Assembly: GCA_030490835.1 (NCBI GenBank)
Contig: CM059971.1
Location: forward strand, 58,638,012 to 58,702,011
Length of the DNA: 64,000 bases
Origin: Annona cherimola
Taxonomy: Eukaryota; Streptophyta; Magnoliopsida; Magnoliales; Annonaceae
Direction: 5' to 3'
Under the pieces are notes generated by a model that saw only the letters and a program-made list of their open reading frames with translations, searched no databases and was not told where the DNA came from. Below, piece by piece: positions 52,902-63,479 of the stretch. The position numbers were made by a program, and so were the translations under genes. The first letter of the stretch is position 1; every line of letters begins with the position of its first letter.

Positions 52902-53300
52902 TCATTGCCATTCCTTCCCTCTGCACCGGCCATGCTTGCAAAGGCCAAGTGACTCCAAAGCTTGAATGCCTAGCATAATACTCAACATGGTCATAGCATT
53001 GGATAGGAGGCTAACAATTCGAACGTCACCAAATGATAATAGAGCTTCTCCAAACAGTTCATTACAAACGAAACCTGTAATCACTACATTGCATGTAGTT
53101 GAACTCACTTCACTCATCTGCTCAAATAATCTACACGAGTCAATAATATTCCCACATTTAGCATAAGTGTCCAACAAAGCAATCTCGAAGAATGGATTTG
53201 ACTCCAATCTGCTCTTCGCAATTCATCCATGGACAACACCGGAGAGGTTCGCACTCTGTAAGCCATCAACACTAACAAGAACAATAGCAAAAGTGAAAGA
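52902..53300 (-). pseudogene. Captured PPR (pentatricopeptide repeat) gene fragment
   Basis: The minus strand encodes 101 residues with LLDTYAKCGNIIDSCRLFEQ followed by a VVITGFVCNELFGEALLSF motif, the consensus of plant PLS-type PPR repeats (YAKCG, A-x-LF). Upstream in the same frame (53290-53210) PPR-like sequence continues across a stop (HG*IAKS). It lies in the middle of the Pack-MULE-like element and covers only two to three repeats, so it cannot act as a normal RNA-binding PPR protein. Confidence 0.75.
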
Positions 53301-53625
53301 ATTTGGCAAGAAACCCAAGATCTGTAGCAAGAAGGAAGCAACAATGTGGAACCACAAATCTTGGGAAGGAGCTGGAGAAGAGGAAAGAGGAAACATTACC
53401 AAATGCCGGTTCCGATGGAAGGGAGAGGGTGGCTGGTGACAAGGGAAGGATCGCAGCGGCAATTTGTCGGGAGAGAGAGAGAGAGAAACTTGTCAGATCT
53501 GCACAAGATGGGGCTAACTCCATACAAATGACTGTTTCGCAAAAAATAAAAGCCAGACTTTGACATGGATCAGTGAGCAAAATTCCCTACCTCGATTCCC
53601 ATGCTACATCCCACGGCTCCTATTC

Positions 53626-53964
53626 GGATCACGATGCATTAAACCCATTTTAATCCATTTTAACCTTTTTTTTTTTTTTGAAACTTTTTTATACAAGTGC
53701 TAATCTAAGTGTATTTAACGTGTTTATCAATTTTTACTATTTTTAGAGTATTTTAGATATTTATTTTTGATTTATTTAACGTATGTATCAATTTTAACCA
53801 AAAATGCCAATGATTTTCAAAAATCAAAAATAAATATCTAAAATACTCCAAAAATGGTAAAAGTTAATACACGCGTTAAATACACTTAGATTAACACTTG
53901 TATAAAAAAAAATTTAAAAATAAAAAAATGGGTTAATGCACCCGGGTGCATTAAATCGTGGTCC
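53626..53964. mobile_element. Foldback MITE with 9-bp target duplication
   Basis: 339 bp flanked by ctcctattc at 53617-53625 and 53965-53973. Ends are GGATCACGAT and, reverse-complemented, GGACCACGAT. The two halves pair almost throughout (gtatttaacg..cgttaaatac; tttttgatttatt..aaaatcaaaaataaa). It interrupts the right terminal repeat of the Pack-MULE-like element, so it is the younger insertion. Confidence 0.85.
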
Positions 53965-54059
53965 CTCCTATTCAGCTCACATCTTGCAACTATGGAGGAT
54001 GATCGAGAGCTCCCAGCCTTAGGGCTCACATCCGTATAAGACCGGAATCCTTATTTAAA

Positions 54060-54350
54060 ATGCAAGTTTGACCATTCATAGTGAAAAATCATATGAATCA
54101 AATGATGTTAATTAAAACCTATATTAGAAGAATATTAATGATCTATATGCTTCTAAATGATAAACAATATGTATAATAAGGTTTATGTAATTTGAAACAT
54201 CTACACACGTATTTTATATAGATGAGCCTACAAGATTTTATTTATGTTGTTAGAAGCACTAAGTGTTATTTTTTATACACTATACAACCAACATTTTCTT
54301 TGTAGTTACAGAAAATTTGGTGCAAAAAGTCAATTGCATTGAAATATTCT
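54060..54350. other. Intergenic AT-rich DNA
   Basis: Nothing recognised between the Pack-MULE-like element and the retroelement block. Confidence 0.5.
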
Positions 54351-54359
54351 CATTGCATA

Positions 54360-55837
54360 TTGACGAGCTGCGTATATGTCTAATTAAAATGCTCGGTTAA
54401 CGCAAGTGCCGACCAAGTAATAAAGAGTGAGTAGAGTATCATCCCACGAGGACTATACTAAACTAATTATGTCTTTGCAATCGATTCCATTGGAGAGATA
54501 GAAAATTTGAATGATTGTTTGTATAAAAGTATATAGAATGAGTTAGAGTCTAATGGATGGGCAGAGTTGAGTAATGATTCTTAAGGTTTGTTATGATAGA
54601 TGGGAAAATTGGGAATCCTTGACTCTAACCATATTATTTTGATTCCTTTTTATTTTGTGGTATATGGATTTACTAACCTAGGCTCTTATATATTCATAAA
54701 TGCCTTCCAACGTATATCAACCTAATCTTACCACACCTTTTTTGCAATGCTCCCATGCAATTGAATATGGCGAGATTGATTAACCCATAACCTATTAAGA
54801 TTATATAGGGTTAAATGGTATATTCCTATCCATTTTAACATTTCAACCTATCAAGGCTAAAAACCTATGCTATTCATGTGAATCTAGATTAGAATCATGT
54901 CTTCCAAGCATAAATCTTGTAAATATATCATATTACAATTTAGCTAGGCTTGCAAAAAGCACTAAACACTATATGTAAGGGTAAATCCAAATACCACATG
55001 CATACAGTAACTATATATTTATATTCAACTCGTAAGGAATCAAAATTATACAATTTAATAGTCGAATCATCTTAATCTTCCATCTTTTGAAATTACATAT
55101 TAGCAAATCTCATAGAAACAAAGTTTAAATACATCCCAGCAAGAGATAAAAAGAAAAATATGTAGAGAGTAAGAAAGAGGAGATGAAACTTGCTAGTTTC
55201 CATGAAATAAAGCTTGATCTTCACTTCGATTCACCCTAGGCTTGAGTTCCTACCTTTTCTTTGCTCGTGGTTGCCTCCACGAGCCCTCTTCTCTCTTTTT
55301 TTGAACCCTAAGTGTTCTATTTATACCCTCACCCATTTCACATAGCACAAGACACGTGTGAAAATTCACATGTGTTGTAGCGCCGACTCTCCGGACACTT
55401 GCCAACTTAGGGTTTCTCAAGCTTTCTGCAATGGCAGCAACTTAGGTTTTCTCGAGTTTTCTGCAATGGCAGTGATTTGGTGCTTAGGCGCCAACCTTGT
55501 TGAAACGCAAATCATCTACAACATTCAATGCACTTTCTTCTCTTCATCCCTTCACTTTAGCATATGGCCCAATCGTTAAATCACTTCGTTTTGCCTACAG
55601 CAAAAGCTAAAACAAATAAATGGAATCGTAAATACTCCAACGTGAGTACTATAACCTAAAATGTCATGAATTATGTTACTTTAACTCAAAATGAATGAAT
55701 TCTACAAACAATGGATGAAATGTCAAACTAATGAAAACCTATGCAAAACCTATGCAAATTCACATGATCTCTTGAACTAGCATTTAAAATGAACACAAAA
55801 TAAGTTTTGATAACTCTGTTTTTATAGAGTTATAACG
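54360..55837 (-). repeat. Probable Ty3-gypsy LTR (Athila/Tat-like), minus orientation
   Basis: On the minus strand a TATAAATAG box (55317-55325) is followed by a run typical of LTR transcripts. At the right end the minus strand reads TTTGGGGGCG then TTATAACTCT, a polypurine tract next to a probable LTR start (TG decayed to CG). Near 54400-54480 the words agtaataaagagtgag and gagtatcatcccacgagga resemble Tat/Athila LTR-region sequence. The left border is uncertain and no partner LTR lies in the window. Confidence 0.45.
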
Positions 55838-55850
55838 CCCCCAAATTTAA
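55838..55850 (-). other. Candidate polypurine tract
   Basis: Minus-strand TTAAATTTGGGGG abuts the probable LTR start. A second similar motif (minus AAATTTGGTGGGGGTG, about 57010-57025) may belong to another copy. Confidence 0.45.
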
Positions 55851-57340
55851 ATATTGCTAGTTCTCGAGCAACACATGAAGACACTGTGTGTGCAATTAGA
55901 CTATGCCAAATCATGTCTGTTTCTAATCATTAGTCCAACAATCGCATTTCTCAACTAAGCAAGGCAAAGGATAAACTTAACTTGAAATAATTTACGAAAA
56001 AATTTTCACCGCTCAACCAGACCAGGATATGCATTACCCATACCCAGCTCAAGTTACATGTAAATGCAAGTCCTCATAGTCAAAAGTGATAGTTCAATCC
56101 TGCTAACCACCCCCTGATCAAAAGAACTTTTTAGGATTGGTAACGCAGACATAGGTGAACAAACTCTAAGTAAATATATCATCTCAAAGAACATAGCCTC
56201 AATTCACCTAATTTACTTGACTTAGGCTCAACAAAAATGCCCCTTCGTTTCCCCTAAACTTATTGCTTTAGCTCTCCTCACCATATTTGAGGTATCTGAG
56301 AGATTTTTTTTTGCTCCCCTCACCATATTTCAAGAAATTTTGAGAGAATTTTCTTTAAAAAGCGTTATTACTGTGACTTTCCTTTGTCTTTTTAAGCGAA
56401 CCTTGACATTTGTCGATGCCAAGTTCTGGTTACTCAGCTTGAGTTAGTCACCCCCTTTATTATTTGTGCTAAAAAATCTAAGAGGGGTACTAAAACACAC
56501 ACATTACCAATTCTAAGTCTCATGTAAAAAGGTAAAAGATGCTATGCAATAATGAAACAATATACTTTTCTCAAAGCAGATGGTTAACAAAAATAATTGT
56601 CCACATAGCTCAAAATGGAAAAATAAGGATGGCAAAAGATAATTCTTATAGCATAATCATGTAAGTACTCAAAATTGCCTTTATCATTTCAGTTGAACAG
56701 ATTAATATGGAATTGAACTATGACAATTTACTATCACAATCAATCAATTCATTCATGTGTAACTTGAAAATTTTGAAAAAATCATGCTTGAAAGCTTGCT
56801 TAACACATAATCCTTGGTAAAAAGTTCAAATTTTTCATGAAATCGATTTCAAGTTTCAAGTTTTCCTAAACATTGCAAGTGTTTCATCAAAATGGATTGC
56901 AACTAAATAGTTTTCATAGGCAGAAATTGACATGTTATGCAATCTAGCACACATATATGCATGATTATTTATTTTAAATGCATGAGAGAACACCAAAGAG
57001 AATTATACACCCCCACCAAATTTGAGGAATGCATTGTCCTCAATGCATGAAGCTAACTGAAAATATAACTGAAGACAGGTAACTTCCCAAGTTGTCAGAT
57101 AACGAAGAATCCTCATCATGCTCTCTCGCTGCTCTTGCCTGATGTGAGGGCTATCCAAAGCATGCTCTAAACTCTGGGGGTTATCGAAGGGAATGATGGC
57201 GGGATAGTCATATCAATCTATCACTCCTTCATGAGTTTCCTGAAGTGCACCTCCATCGCTCGATTAGACTGATGCAAATATTAGGCCTAGGCGAGCGATG
57301 CAAATATTAGGCCTAGGCTGTTGTTCCGGCCTCCTGAGAA
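55851..57340 (-). other. Retroelement 3' internal region, non-coding
   Basis: No ORF of note. Sequence such as gcccccaaatttaaatattg, gaatgcattgtcctcaatgc and paired gaggtatctgagag lines resembles the non-coding 3' part of plant Athila/Tat elements. A 28-bp direct duplication, gatgcaaatattaggcctag, lies at about 57274-57318. Confidence 0.4.
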
Positions 57341-57688
57341 ATAAAAAAAAAAAAATTCAAAAAAAATTCGGTTGAATTTTGGTTGAAAAATTGTATTCCC
57401 TGCGGCTTTGAGAATAAATGCTTAATTAATTCCCCAGCAAAATTTTAAAGCATCCAATTCTTTAACCGAGTCCGAAAAGTATATCACAGAAATATTTTGC
57501 ATTGTGTTCCACATTCTGATTTTACATCTCCAACGAGAAAACCCTTGATTAAAAGAGCTGAATACAATGGTCCATAAAAAAAATGCTTAATAATAATGAA
57601 GTGCGTAGAAGATCCTTCTACGTCTTTACAAGTGCACGAAAAATCGTGTCTAACAAAAATATAAAGATAAATGAGTACACTTCGCCCC

Positions 57689-57811
57689 GCGCCGTGACTC
57701 GAATGTGAGGTATATGACGCCACGCGCCATATCTTAAATATGAAGTACATGACGCCGCGCGCCATGACTTAAATATGAGGTACATGACGCCACGCGCCAT
57801 GTCTTAAATGT
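57689..57811. repeat. 35-bp tandem array
   Basis: Units start at 57689, 57724, 57759 and 57794, exactly 35 bp apart, each beginning gcgccatgacttaaat or close. 3.5 copies with few changes. Preceded at 57515-57560 by the ttttacatctc..aaaacccttgattaa anchor also found at 38455-38495. Confidence 0.92.
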
Positions 57812-57890
57812 GAGTTTACGCTTAGCCCGTCGACCAGCGATGACTCGGTTTTGGGAACTAGTGAGGGGCCCGTCGGCTACACTAGTGACC

Positions 57891-58010
57891 TTACACAGCA
57901 AACTAAGTGCGCTCTTAGCTTCTGGATTTACACAGCAGACCAGCGTGTCCCGCTTTCAGCTTCTGTATTTATACAAGAAACCAGCGTCTCCCGCATTCAG
58001 CCTCTGGATT
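57891..58010. repeat. ~40-bp tandem array, three units
   Basis: Units at 57891, 57928 and 57969 share ttacacagca.acc..cgt and the end agcttctggattt. They differ more from each other than the units of the 35-bp array. Confidence 0.85.
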
Positions 58011-58090
58011 GAACAATTGGGTGGTTTTACCAAGAAATGGATTCAACCGGATTTTAAAAGTATGTTTGGGTCATTTTTGACCAATTAAAA

Positions 58091-58397
58091 AGGTTTGGGC
58101 CCAACTGGGCTTGTTGACCAGAGTTTGGGCCATCTTGGGCTTTTTGGAGAGTTTTTGGGCCATCATGGGCTTTTTGAAAAGTTTTGAGCCATCTTGGGCT
58201 TTTTTTTTGGAGATTTTTAGGCCATCTTGGGCTTTTTGGAGAGTTTTGGCCCATCTTGGGCTTTTTGGAGAGTTTTGGACCATCATGGGCTTTTTGAAAA
58301 GTTTTGAGCCATCTTGGGCTTTTTGGAGATTTTTGGGCCATCTTGGGCTTTTTGGAGATTTTTGGGCCATCTTGGGCTTTTTGAAAGGTTTTGGATG
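58091..58397. repeat. ~30-bp minisatellite, about nine units
   Basis: Nine copies of gggctttttggaga with gttttgggccatctt, alternating gga and gaa types. The pair 'catgggctttttgaaaag + ttgggcttttt' recurs twice, hinting at higher-order duplication. The open frame across it (repeated KSPRW) is a product of the array, not a gene. Confidence 0.92.
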
Positions 58398-58404
58398 CCT
58401 TTGA

Positions 58405-59445
58405 ATATATATGTGTATTTTGATATATTTTTATAGAAAATACACATACATTTATTTTTATTTTTAAAGGAGGAAATATACTTAACCCGTGTGTCAATTC
58501 AACCCGCCAGTCGGGGAGTATCCACGTTGGGAAAAGTAGTTTTCGAAAATAATATATATGTATATATTTATATATATATAATATACACATATATTTTTTT
58601 TTATTTTATTTTTAAAAGGATAAAATATACTTAACCCGTGTGTCAATTCAACCCGCCAGTCGGGGAGTATCCACGTTGGGAAAAGTGGTTTTCGAAAATA
58701 ATATATATGTATATATTTATTTATATATATATAATATACACATATATATATTTAAAGGAGAAAATATACTTAACCCGTGTGTCAATTCAACCCGCCAGTC
58801 GGGGAGTATCCACGTTGGGAAAAGTAGTTTTTGAAAATAATATATATGTATATATATATTTATATATATAATATACACCTATATATTTTTATTTTATTTT
58901 CAAAGGAGAAAATATACTTAACCTGTGTGTCAATTCAACCCGCCAGTCGGGGAGTATCCACGTTGGGAAAAGTAGTTTTCGAAAATGATATATATGTATA
59001 TATATATATATAATATAATATACACCTATATATTTTTATTTTATTTTTAAAGGAGAAAATATACTTAACCCGTGTGTCAATTCAACCCGCCAGTCGGGGA
59101 GTATCCACGTTGGGAAAAGTGGTTTTCGAAAATAATATATATGTATATATATATAATATAATATACACCTATATATTTTTATTTTATTTTTAAAGGAGAA
59201 AATATACTTAACCCGTGTGTCAATTCAACCCGCCAGTCGGGGAGTATCCATGTTGGGAAAAGTAGTTTTTGAAAATAATATATATGTATATATATATATT
59301 TATATATATATATAATATACACATATATATTTTTGAAAGAAAATATACTTAACCCGTGTGTCAATTCAACCCGCCAGTCGGGGAGTATCCACGTTGGGAA
59401 AAGTAGTTTTTGAAAATAATATATATATAGATATATATTATAATA
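58405..59445. repeat. ~145-bp tandem array, seven units
   Basis: Seven copies of a conserved core of about 80 bp start (cttaacc) at 58481, 58630, 58769, 58917, 59064, 59207 and 59348, that is 139-149 bp apart. The core contains aacccgccagtcgggg and tatccacgttgggaaaag and is nearly invariant. Spacers are (TA)n-rich and vary in length. Each core includes a cccg..cggg hairpin. Confidence 0.95.
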
Positions 59446-59635
59446 TAAGAAAGAAACTCTCCTCCTCTTTTTTTTCTCTTTTTTTTTTAACTAAAAGAAA
59501 AAAAATATCTGGAGAACTCACGTTCTCTTCTTTGAGCGCGGGAGAGCTCCCTTTCCCGTCTTCGTTGTTTTTTTTTTCTTGCCTTTGCCGAACTGCGGCT
59601 AGTTATAGGCTTTCAGTGCGAGTTAGTGCGAGTTC

Positions 59636-59770
59636 CGCGGCTATTGTCGTTCCCGCGGAACTTTATCCCGCGGAACCACCTCTACGCGGAACTCACGTTC
59701 CCGCGGAACTTCGTTGCCGCGGAACCATCTTCACGCAGAACCGCTTTCCCGCGGAACCGCATTCACGTAG
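59636..59770. repeat. GC-rich ~17-bp degenerate array (ccgcggaac)
   Basis: About eight imperfect units centred on cccgcggaac, for example at 59654, 59669, 59698, 59717 and 59750. It overlaps the far C-terminal end of the DUF506 reading frame and marks the switch from AT-rich arrays to the GC-rich gene patch. Confidence 0.8.
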
Positions 59771-60603
59771 ATCATCCTGTCCCTTCGTGCAGATTCCGAC
59801 GCCACAACCCCTCGCAGAAGTCGCCGTTGCGTTCAACGTCCGTTTGTACGGACCCAGCCACTTGGTCTGCATGTAGCGGCTCTTCCTCCACGGCAGCAGG
59901 TGCAGCCCCCGCCCTCGGATCGACCGCTTCGCCGCGTCCAACAACAGCCGCACCAGCTGTTGGAGCTCCTCCGGCCGCCCGACGTAGATCCTCGGTAGCG
60001 CCTGGAGCAGCTTCTCGTACGCCGCTGTGGGCCGCGCATCTCGAACTCGCCAGGGAAGCCGACGTCAACGATGTACCGCCACGCTTCCCCCGCGCCCCGC
60101 ACCACGTCGACGAACTCGTAGCACCCTCCGGCCAGCCCGCCGGATTTCTCCCAACGCGTCTTGCAGACGCCGGCATTGTATCCGGCGTCCCTCAGGAAGC
60201 CCATCACTGCCCGCCGAAGGGCGGATCTGTCCTGCGCCGCGCCTGACAAGGCTTCGACTGCCGCGCCGACCTTCTGGACTAGCGCGATGCGGAAGGGATT
60301 GCGGTCGATGGCCGGATTTATGAGGCCCTCGATCTTGGCCGCCATGTGGGGATGATCGACGTCCGGATCGTCCGGATCGGAGCCATCATCACCGTCATCG
60401 CCGTGAGGGAATCCGGAAGCGGCGTCGTCCTCAAGGAAGCCGTGGATGAGGTCGGACAGGAGGGCGGACTCGTGGTCGTCGTTGTGCTCGCTGCCGCTGC
60501 TACTGGCGGACCCGATCATACGATGGTCCCTGCCGCAGATGCACGCCTTGATGCGTTCGTCGAGGGGGTCGGTGACCCGCTTCGTCCGTACGAAAATCGC
60601 CAT
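59693..60603 (-). pseudogene. DUF506 (PDDEXK-like) family gene copy, single-base frameshift
   Basis: From ATG at 60601-60603 the minus strand encodes a DUF506 protein (the family includes Arabidopsis RXR1): an SSSGSEH acidic N-part, VCKTRWEKSGGLAGGCYEFV (core), and RYIVDVGFPGEFEM. Near 60042 the frame is lost by one base. A second minus frame (59953-59693) carries on with the family end LLDAAKRSIRGRG and PWRKSRYMQTKWLGPYKRT. With the shift ignored the length is about 300 residues, near the family size. The last part (after 59840) is not conserved and runs into the ccgcggaac array. GC content is far above its surroundings. It may be a recent captured copy. A single-base assembly error is possible. 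Confidence 0.8.
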
Positions 60604-60658
60604 CGACTGGCGGCTTTTGATGGCGGTGGCGGCGGAGGGGAGAGAGAAGACGGTGGGG

Positions 60659-60665
60659 TTTTATA
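60659..60665 (-). promoter_or_regulatory. TATA box of the DUF506 copy
   Basis: Minus-strand TATAAAA, 56 bp upstream of the ATG, followed by CCCCACCG. The spacing would give a 5' UTR of about 25 nt. The copy thus kept its core promoter. The upstream DNA changes to HOTHEAD-like sequence within about 40 bp. Confidence 0.55.
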
Positions 60666-60702
60666 CCTGCTTCGGTCCGCCGATGTTCTCCAAGAAACGC
60701 CT

Positions 60703-60960
60703 GAGCCAGGTTGCCGGCACAAGCCTTCGTCTTTGAAGACGGTGTTCCTAACGCTCGAGGTCGGGTCCTCGGCGGCAGCTGCGCCGTTAAAGCCGGCTTC
60801 TACAGCCGCACCGACGCGAGATTCTTCCACGCCGGTGGGGCCGTTGCCTGGGACATGGCGCTCGTCAACGCGTCCTACGAATGGGTCGAGCGCGCCATCG
60901 CTTTCCAGCCCGATGTCCGAAGCTGGCAGTCGGCCGTCGCCGCTCTTGATGCCACTGTCG
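60703..60960 (+). pseudogene. HOTHEAD-like GMC oxidoreductase fragment
   Basis: The + strand reads EDGVPNARGRVLGGSCAVKA and GFYSRTDARFF, then LVNASYEWVERAIAFQPDVR and SWQSAV. This is the part of HOTHEAD-type FAD oxidoreductases around the GMC signature (R-V-L-G-G-x-x). The N-terminal FAD-binding GxGxxG and the whole C-terminal half are absent, and the frame enters unrelated sequence after about 60950. It is a captured exon piece, divergently oriented to the DUF506 copy. Confidence 0.75.
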
Positions 60961-61100
60961 CCCGCGATGCCGCCGTCGCCCATCGCCTGATGCCTGCGCC
61001 GTCTTCTCCGGCAGCCTTCCGCCATCGGATCGCAGCAGCTGCTCGTCCAACACCAGCAGACCTTTGCTTGCCGCCGCAAAGCTCCGTTCCAGACCCTTTT
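60961..61100. other. GC-rich segment of unknown origin
   Basis: It continues the high GC of the captured patch and ends abruptly at a T-run (61097-61105), where AT-rich DNA resumes. No family is recognised in either strand. It may be a third captured gene piece. Confidence 0.35.
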
Positions 61101-61395
61101 TTTTAACATGAAAAATCATATAATTTCCTAGATCAAAATATATCTCATCAGCTGTCATTAAGCTCTCCAAATTGGTGCGCTTATCATTAACGTTCATCGA
61201 GAGAGGTCGAGACGAGGAGGCTTACTGTAGATTTGAAGTCGAGGCGGGCCGAGAATGCTGTGGACGAGTAATTGCAGTTCTTACTTGAGGCTCATATGAG
61301 AAAAATTGAACAAGGGCTTGACAGTTAAGTACTTCTTCCGTGGATTCCCATCGAACTCCAGTCTGCTTACATAATCCCATAATAAGTGATGGAAA

Positions 61396-61752
61396 CTAAT
61401 AGTTTTCTCGAGGTGCCTTTGCATTAGCACATATCTGGTTAAAAAGAAATCTTCCCACATCTATGGACCTATCAAAGTAGATGACATGAAGGAGTGTCCT
61501 GTCTATCGTGATATCACTAAGGTGAGTAGATGACATCAATCTAGCTGATATAAAATAAAACCACATCTTTCCATGGTAACAAAGGGCACTCCGCTTGAAA
61601 GATGTTAATTGTTCACCTGTTGTCTTCCACTCCAGTGAGTGCTCATAGAACTGTCTAGTGATCCTAGCAATATTCTTATCTTCTCCTTCCAAAAAGTTCT
61701 CATATTGATCAGGATAATCAATGTTGGGTAACTCATAAAAAACATTAATCAC
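61396..61752 (-). pseudogene. Athila-type 'putative plant transposon protein' ORF, partial
   Basis: 118 residues with FYEHSLEWKTTGEQLTSFKR, then a KMWFYFISARLMSSTHLSDI motif and RSIDVGRFLF. The W-x-x-F-x-x-A-x-L-x-P/S-T-x-H-x-S-x-x-T pattern is that of the plant transposon protein domain often found in Athila-like Ty3-gypsy elements. It is on the same strand as the integrase fragment to its right. N- and C-terminal parts are missing or eroded. Confidence 0.6.
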
Positions 61753-61999
61753 TTGAGTATGGAATGGAACAATTTTTCATCTTACTTTAACTCGCCCTGA
61801 TCGTGTTTCACTACATTAGCATAAAACTCTTTTACCACAGGAACAATGGCTGGTTGAGGTTGTTTTATAAATTTTTTCCACCATTAAGTGCGCAAGGAAT
61901 TAATAAAAGCATTTGAGAATAATTCAATTCGTAACCCTCGCTCAGGTATAAGATGTCTTTTCTTCAATGACTATGTACATTTTTTAAAGCTTGTGCAGA

Positions 62000-63470
62000 A
62001 ACGAATCAAATAGAATCAAACTTGGTGGGATCCTGGGTTTCCTTTTGCTTAGATGAAGAGGAAGTGATTTCACAAATGTACCAACAATACCAACAAAACA
62101 ATAGAAGCTACACTATTCTCTCAATTCAATGTCAATGCCCCACAAGCTTTAGCAAACCAAATGCTCACAAGAGTACAATCCGCCCAACTTCACCCCAAAT
62201 AAAAGCTAGATATAAATTATATCTTTTACACTAATAACCAACCAAACAATTTAACTATGCACAACCAAGATACATCAACTCAATTTACAAACAATTGCTC
62301 TTCCCCCAAACTTTAAACCAACACTCCAAATATATAGCAAACAAGAATGTATGAGTTACAACTCCACCATTCACTCTTCCATACAACTTACACAAATCAA
62401 TATCAATGCAAAAAGTTATAGTAGTGTAAGAAAGGGTTGCCACATAAGCTTGACGATTTTGCACTGTTTTGCAATCGGTGTTGCGGTGTGGGATGTGCGG
62501 TGCCTAAGCACTAATTGGACTGACAGTAAGGCGCGGTGGTGACTGAAAATGGGGAAGAGAATGAGGGAAGAAAGATGGGAAAAAAGGAAGGAAATGGATG
62601 AAAACGAAGGGGGAAAGAGAGGAACAAGGGTAGAGATGAGATTGGGGGTGGTTTAGAGATCATTTTAGGGAGATTTGGAGAGGTGGTGCCGAGATGAAAT
62701 AGGATGGAACGAGAGAAGATAAAGAGGGTGAAGGAAGAAGAAGATGGGGAAGAAGATGGAGGAAATGGAGTTTAGGAGGTTGGGATTAGGGTTTGGAGGT
62801 GAGGGAGAGGAGATGAAGGGAAAACAACACTGGTTATGAGGACTTAAGATTTTGAAACCGTAAAGTCGAATTTTGTAGCTCGTCAGAGTCAGGATATCCA
62901 CAACTTGGCTCCACGGCGCCACACATTCAGTGCCTAGGCGCTGACTTTCTGACTACAGAATTGCAACATGTTGCTTCTTTGAAAAATTGTGGCACCAAAG
63001 CGCCACTATTTTTTACCCCAATTTGCTGTATCCTATGCTTTGCAAAAATGTGATACTGGGGCTTCAAAATTTGAGGCTGGAGCCTTACTCCTTTTGTCTT
63101 GAATTGCATTTACCACACATAAGAATAGTTGACAATCTCAAATTGATCATTTAGCACTTAAAAATAGTTTTAGACTCCCTCTTGATCGGATTTCAAAAGA
63201 ACACAACAAAAATTGCAATCTTATCATATCATGATGTCAAGCTGCTTCATAAGCTAAAATTACAATTCGGGTGGGATGGTCCAAATGCATGGCATTGTCT
63301 TGAAAATCAAGAGCCAAACTCAGAGCAAAACTCTCATAAACCTGTCTGCTCTCAAAAGAAAATTTGATGATCTTCTTAGGATTCTCTGCTTTAAGGCACA
63401 GTGATAAAGCATCGTTCCATGCTTTGGAGCAAAAATCAAAAAGGATAATGGGTTGCCTCTCATTCAACAC
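62000..63470. other. Retroelement-derived non-coding region
   Basis: It has no supported gene. 62545-62830 is a purine-rich stretch on the + strand (gaagga, gggaga). 62880-63030 has gcgcc-containing words (tgcctaggcgctgac, ccaaagcgccac) like those at 55380-55495 in the probable LTR, so it may include another piece of the same family. Confidence 0.45.
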
Positions 63471-63479
63471 TAAGTTTAT

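Larger units (their letters stand above)
52609..54050. mobile_element. Pack-MULE-like element carrying a PPR fragment
   Basis: A perfect 9-bp direct repeat TTATTTAAA lies at 52600-52608 and 54051-54059. Termini begin GGATTTTGATTC (left) and, reverse-complemented, GGATTCCGGTC (right). Inverted similarity continues inwards for about 250 bp or more on each side (ctctcg.tcatcctccatagttg; gaataggag; gcgaaacagtcat; tagccccatc). The right arm is interrupted by a 339-bp foldback MITE. Long terminal inverted repeats, a 9-bp duplication and captured host coding sequence match the Pack-MULE definition. No transposase is present. Confidence 0.85.

Noticed and set aside
58054..58590. A 178-residue minus-strand frame with repeated KSPRW/KAHDGPK units.
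   Set aside because: It is the translation of the ~30-bp minisatellite. The unit is a multiple of three, which keeps the frame open by chance.
57480..59445. CRISPR-like array (regular repeats and spacers).
   Set aside because: The spacers are (TA)n and the context is a plant retroelement. These are ordinary tandem repeats.
60346..61109. Long overlapping frames on both strands in the GC-rich patch (up to 214 residues).
   Set aside because: GC-rich DNA has few stops. Only the DUF506 frames and the HOTHEAD-like frame show family motifs, and the others are shadows.
62545..62922. Coding sequence in the 62.5-62.9 kb purine-rich stretch.
   Set aside because: The open frames result from biased composition (Ser/Pro/Phe-rich on one strand), with no family match.
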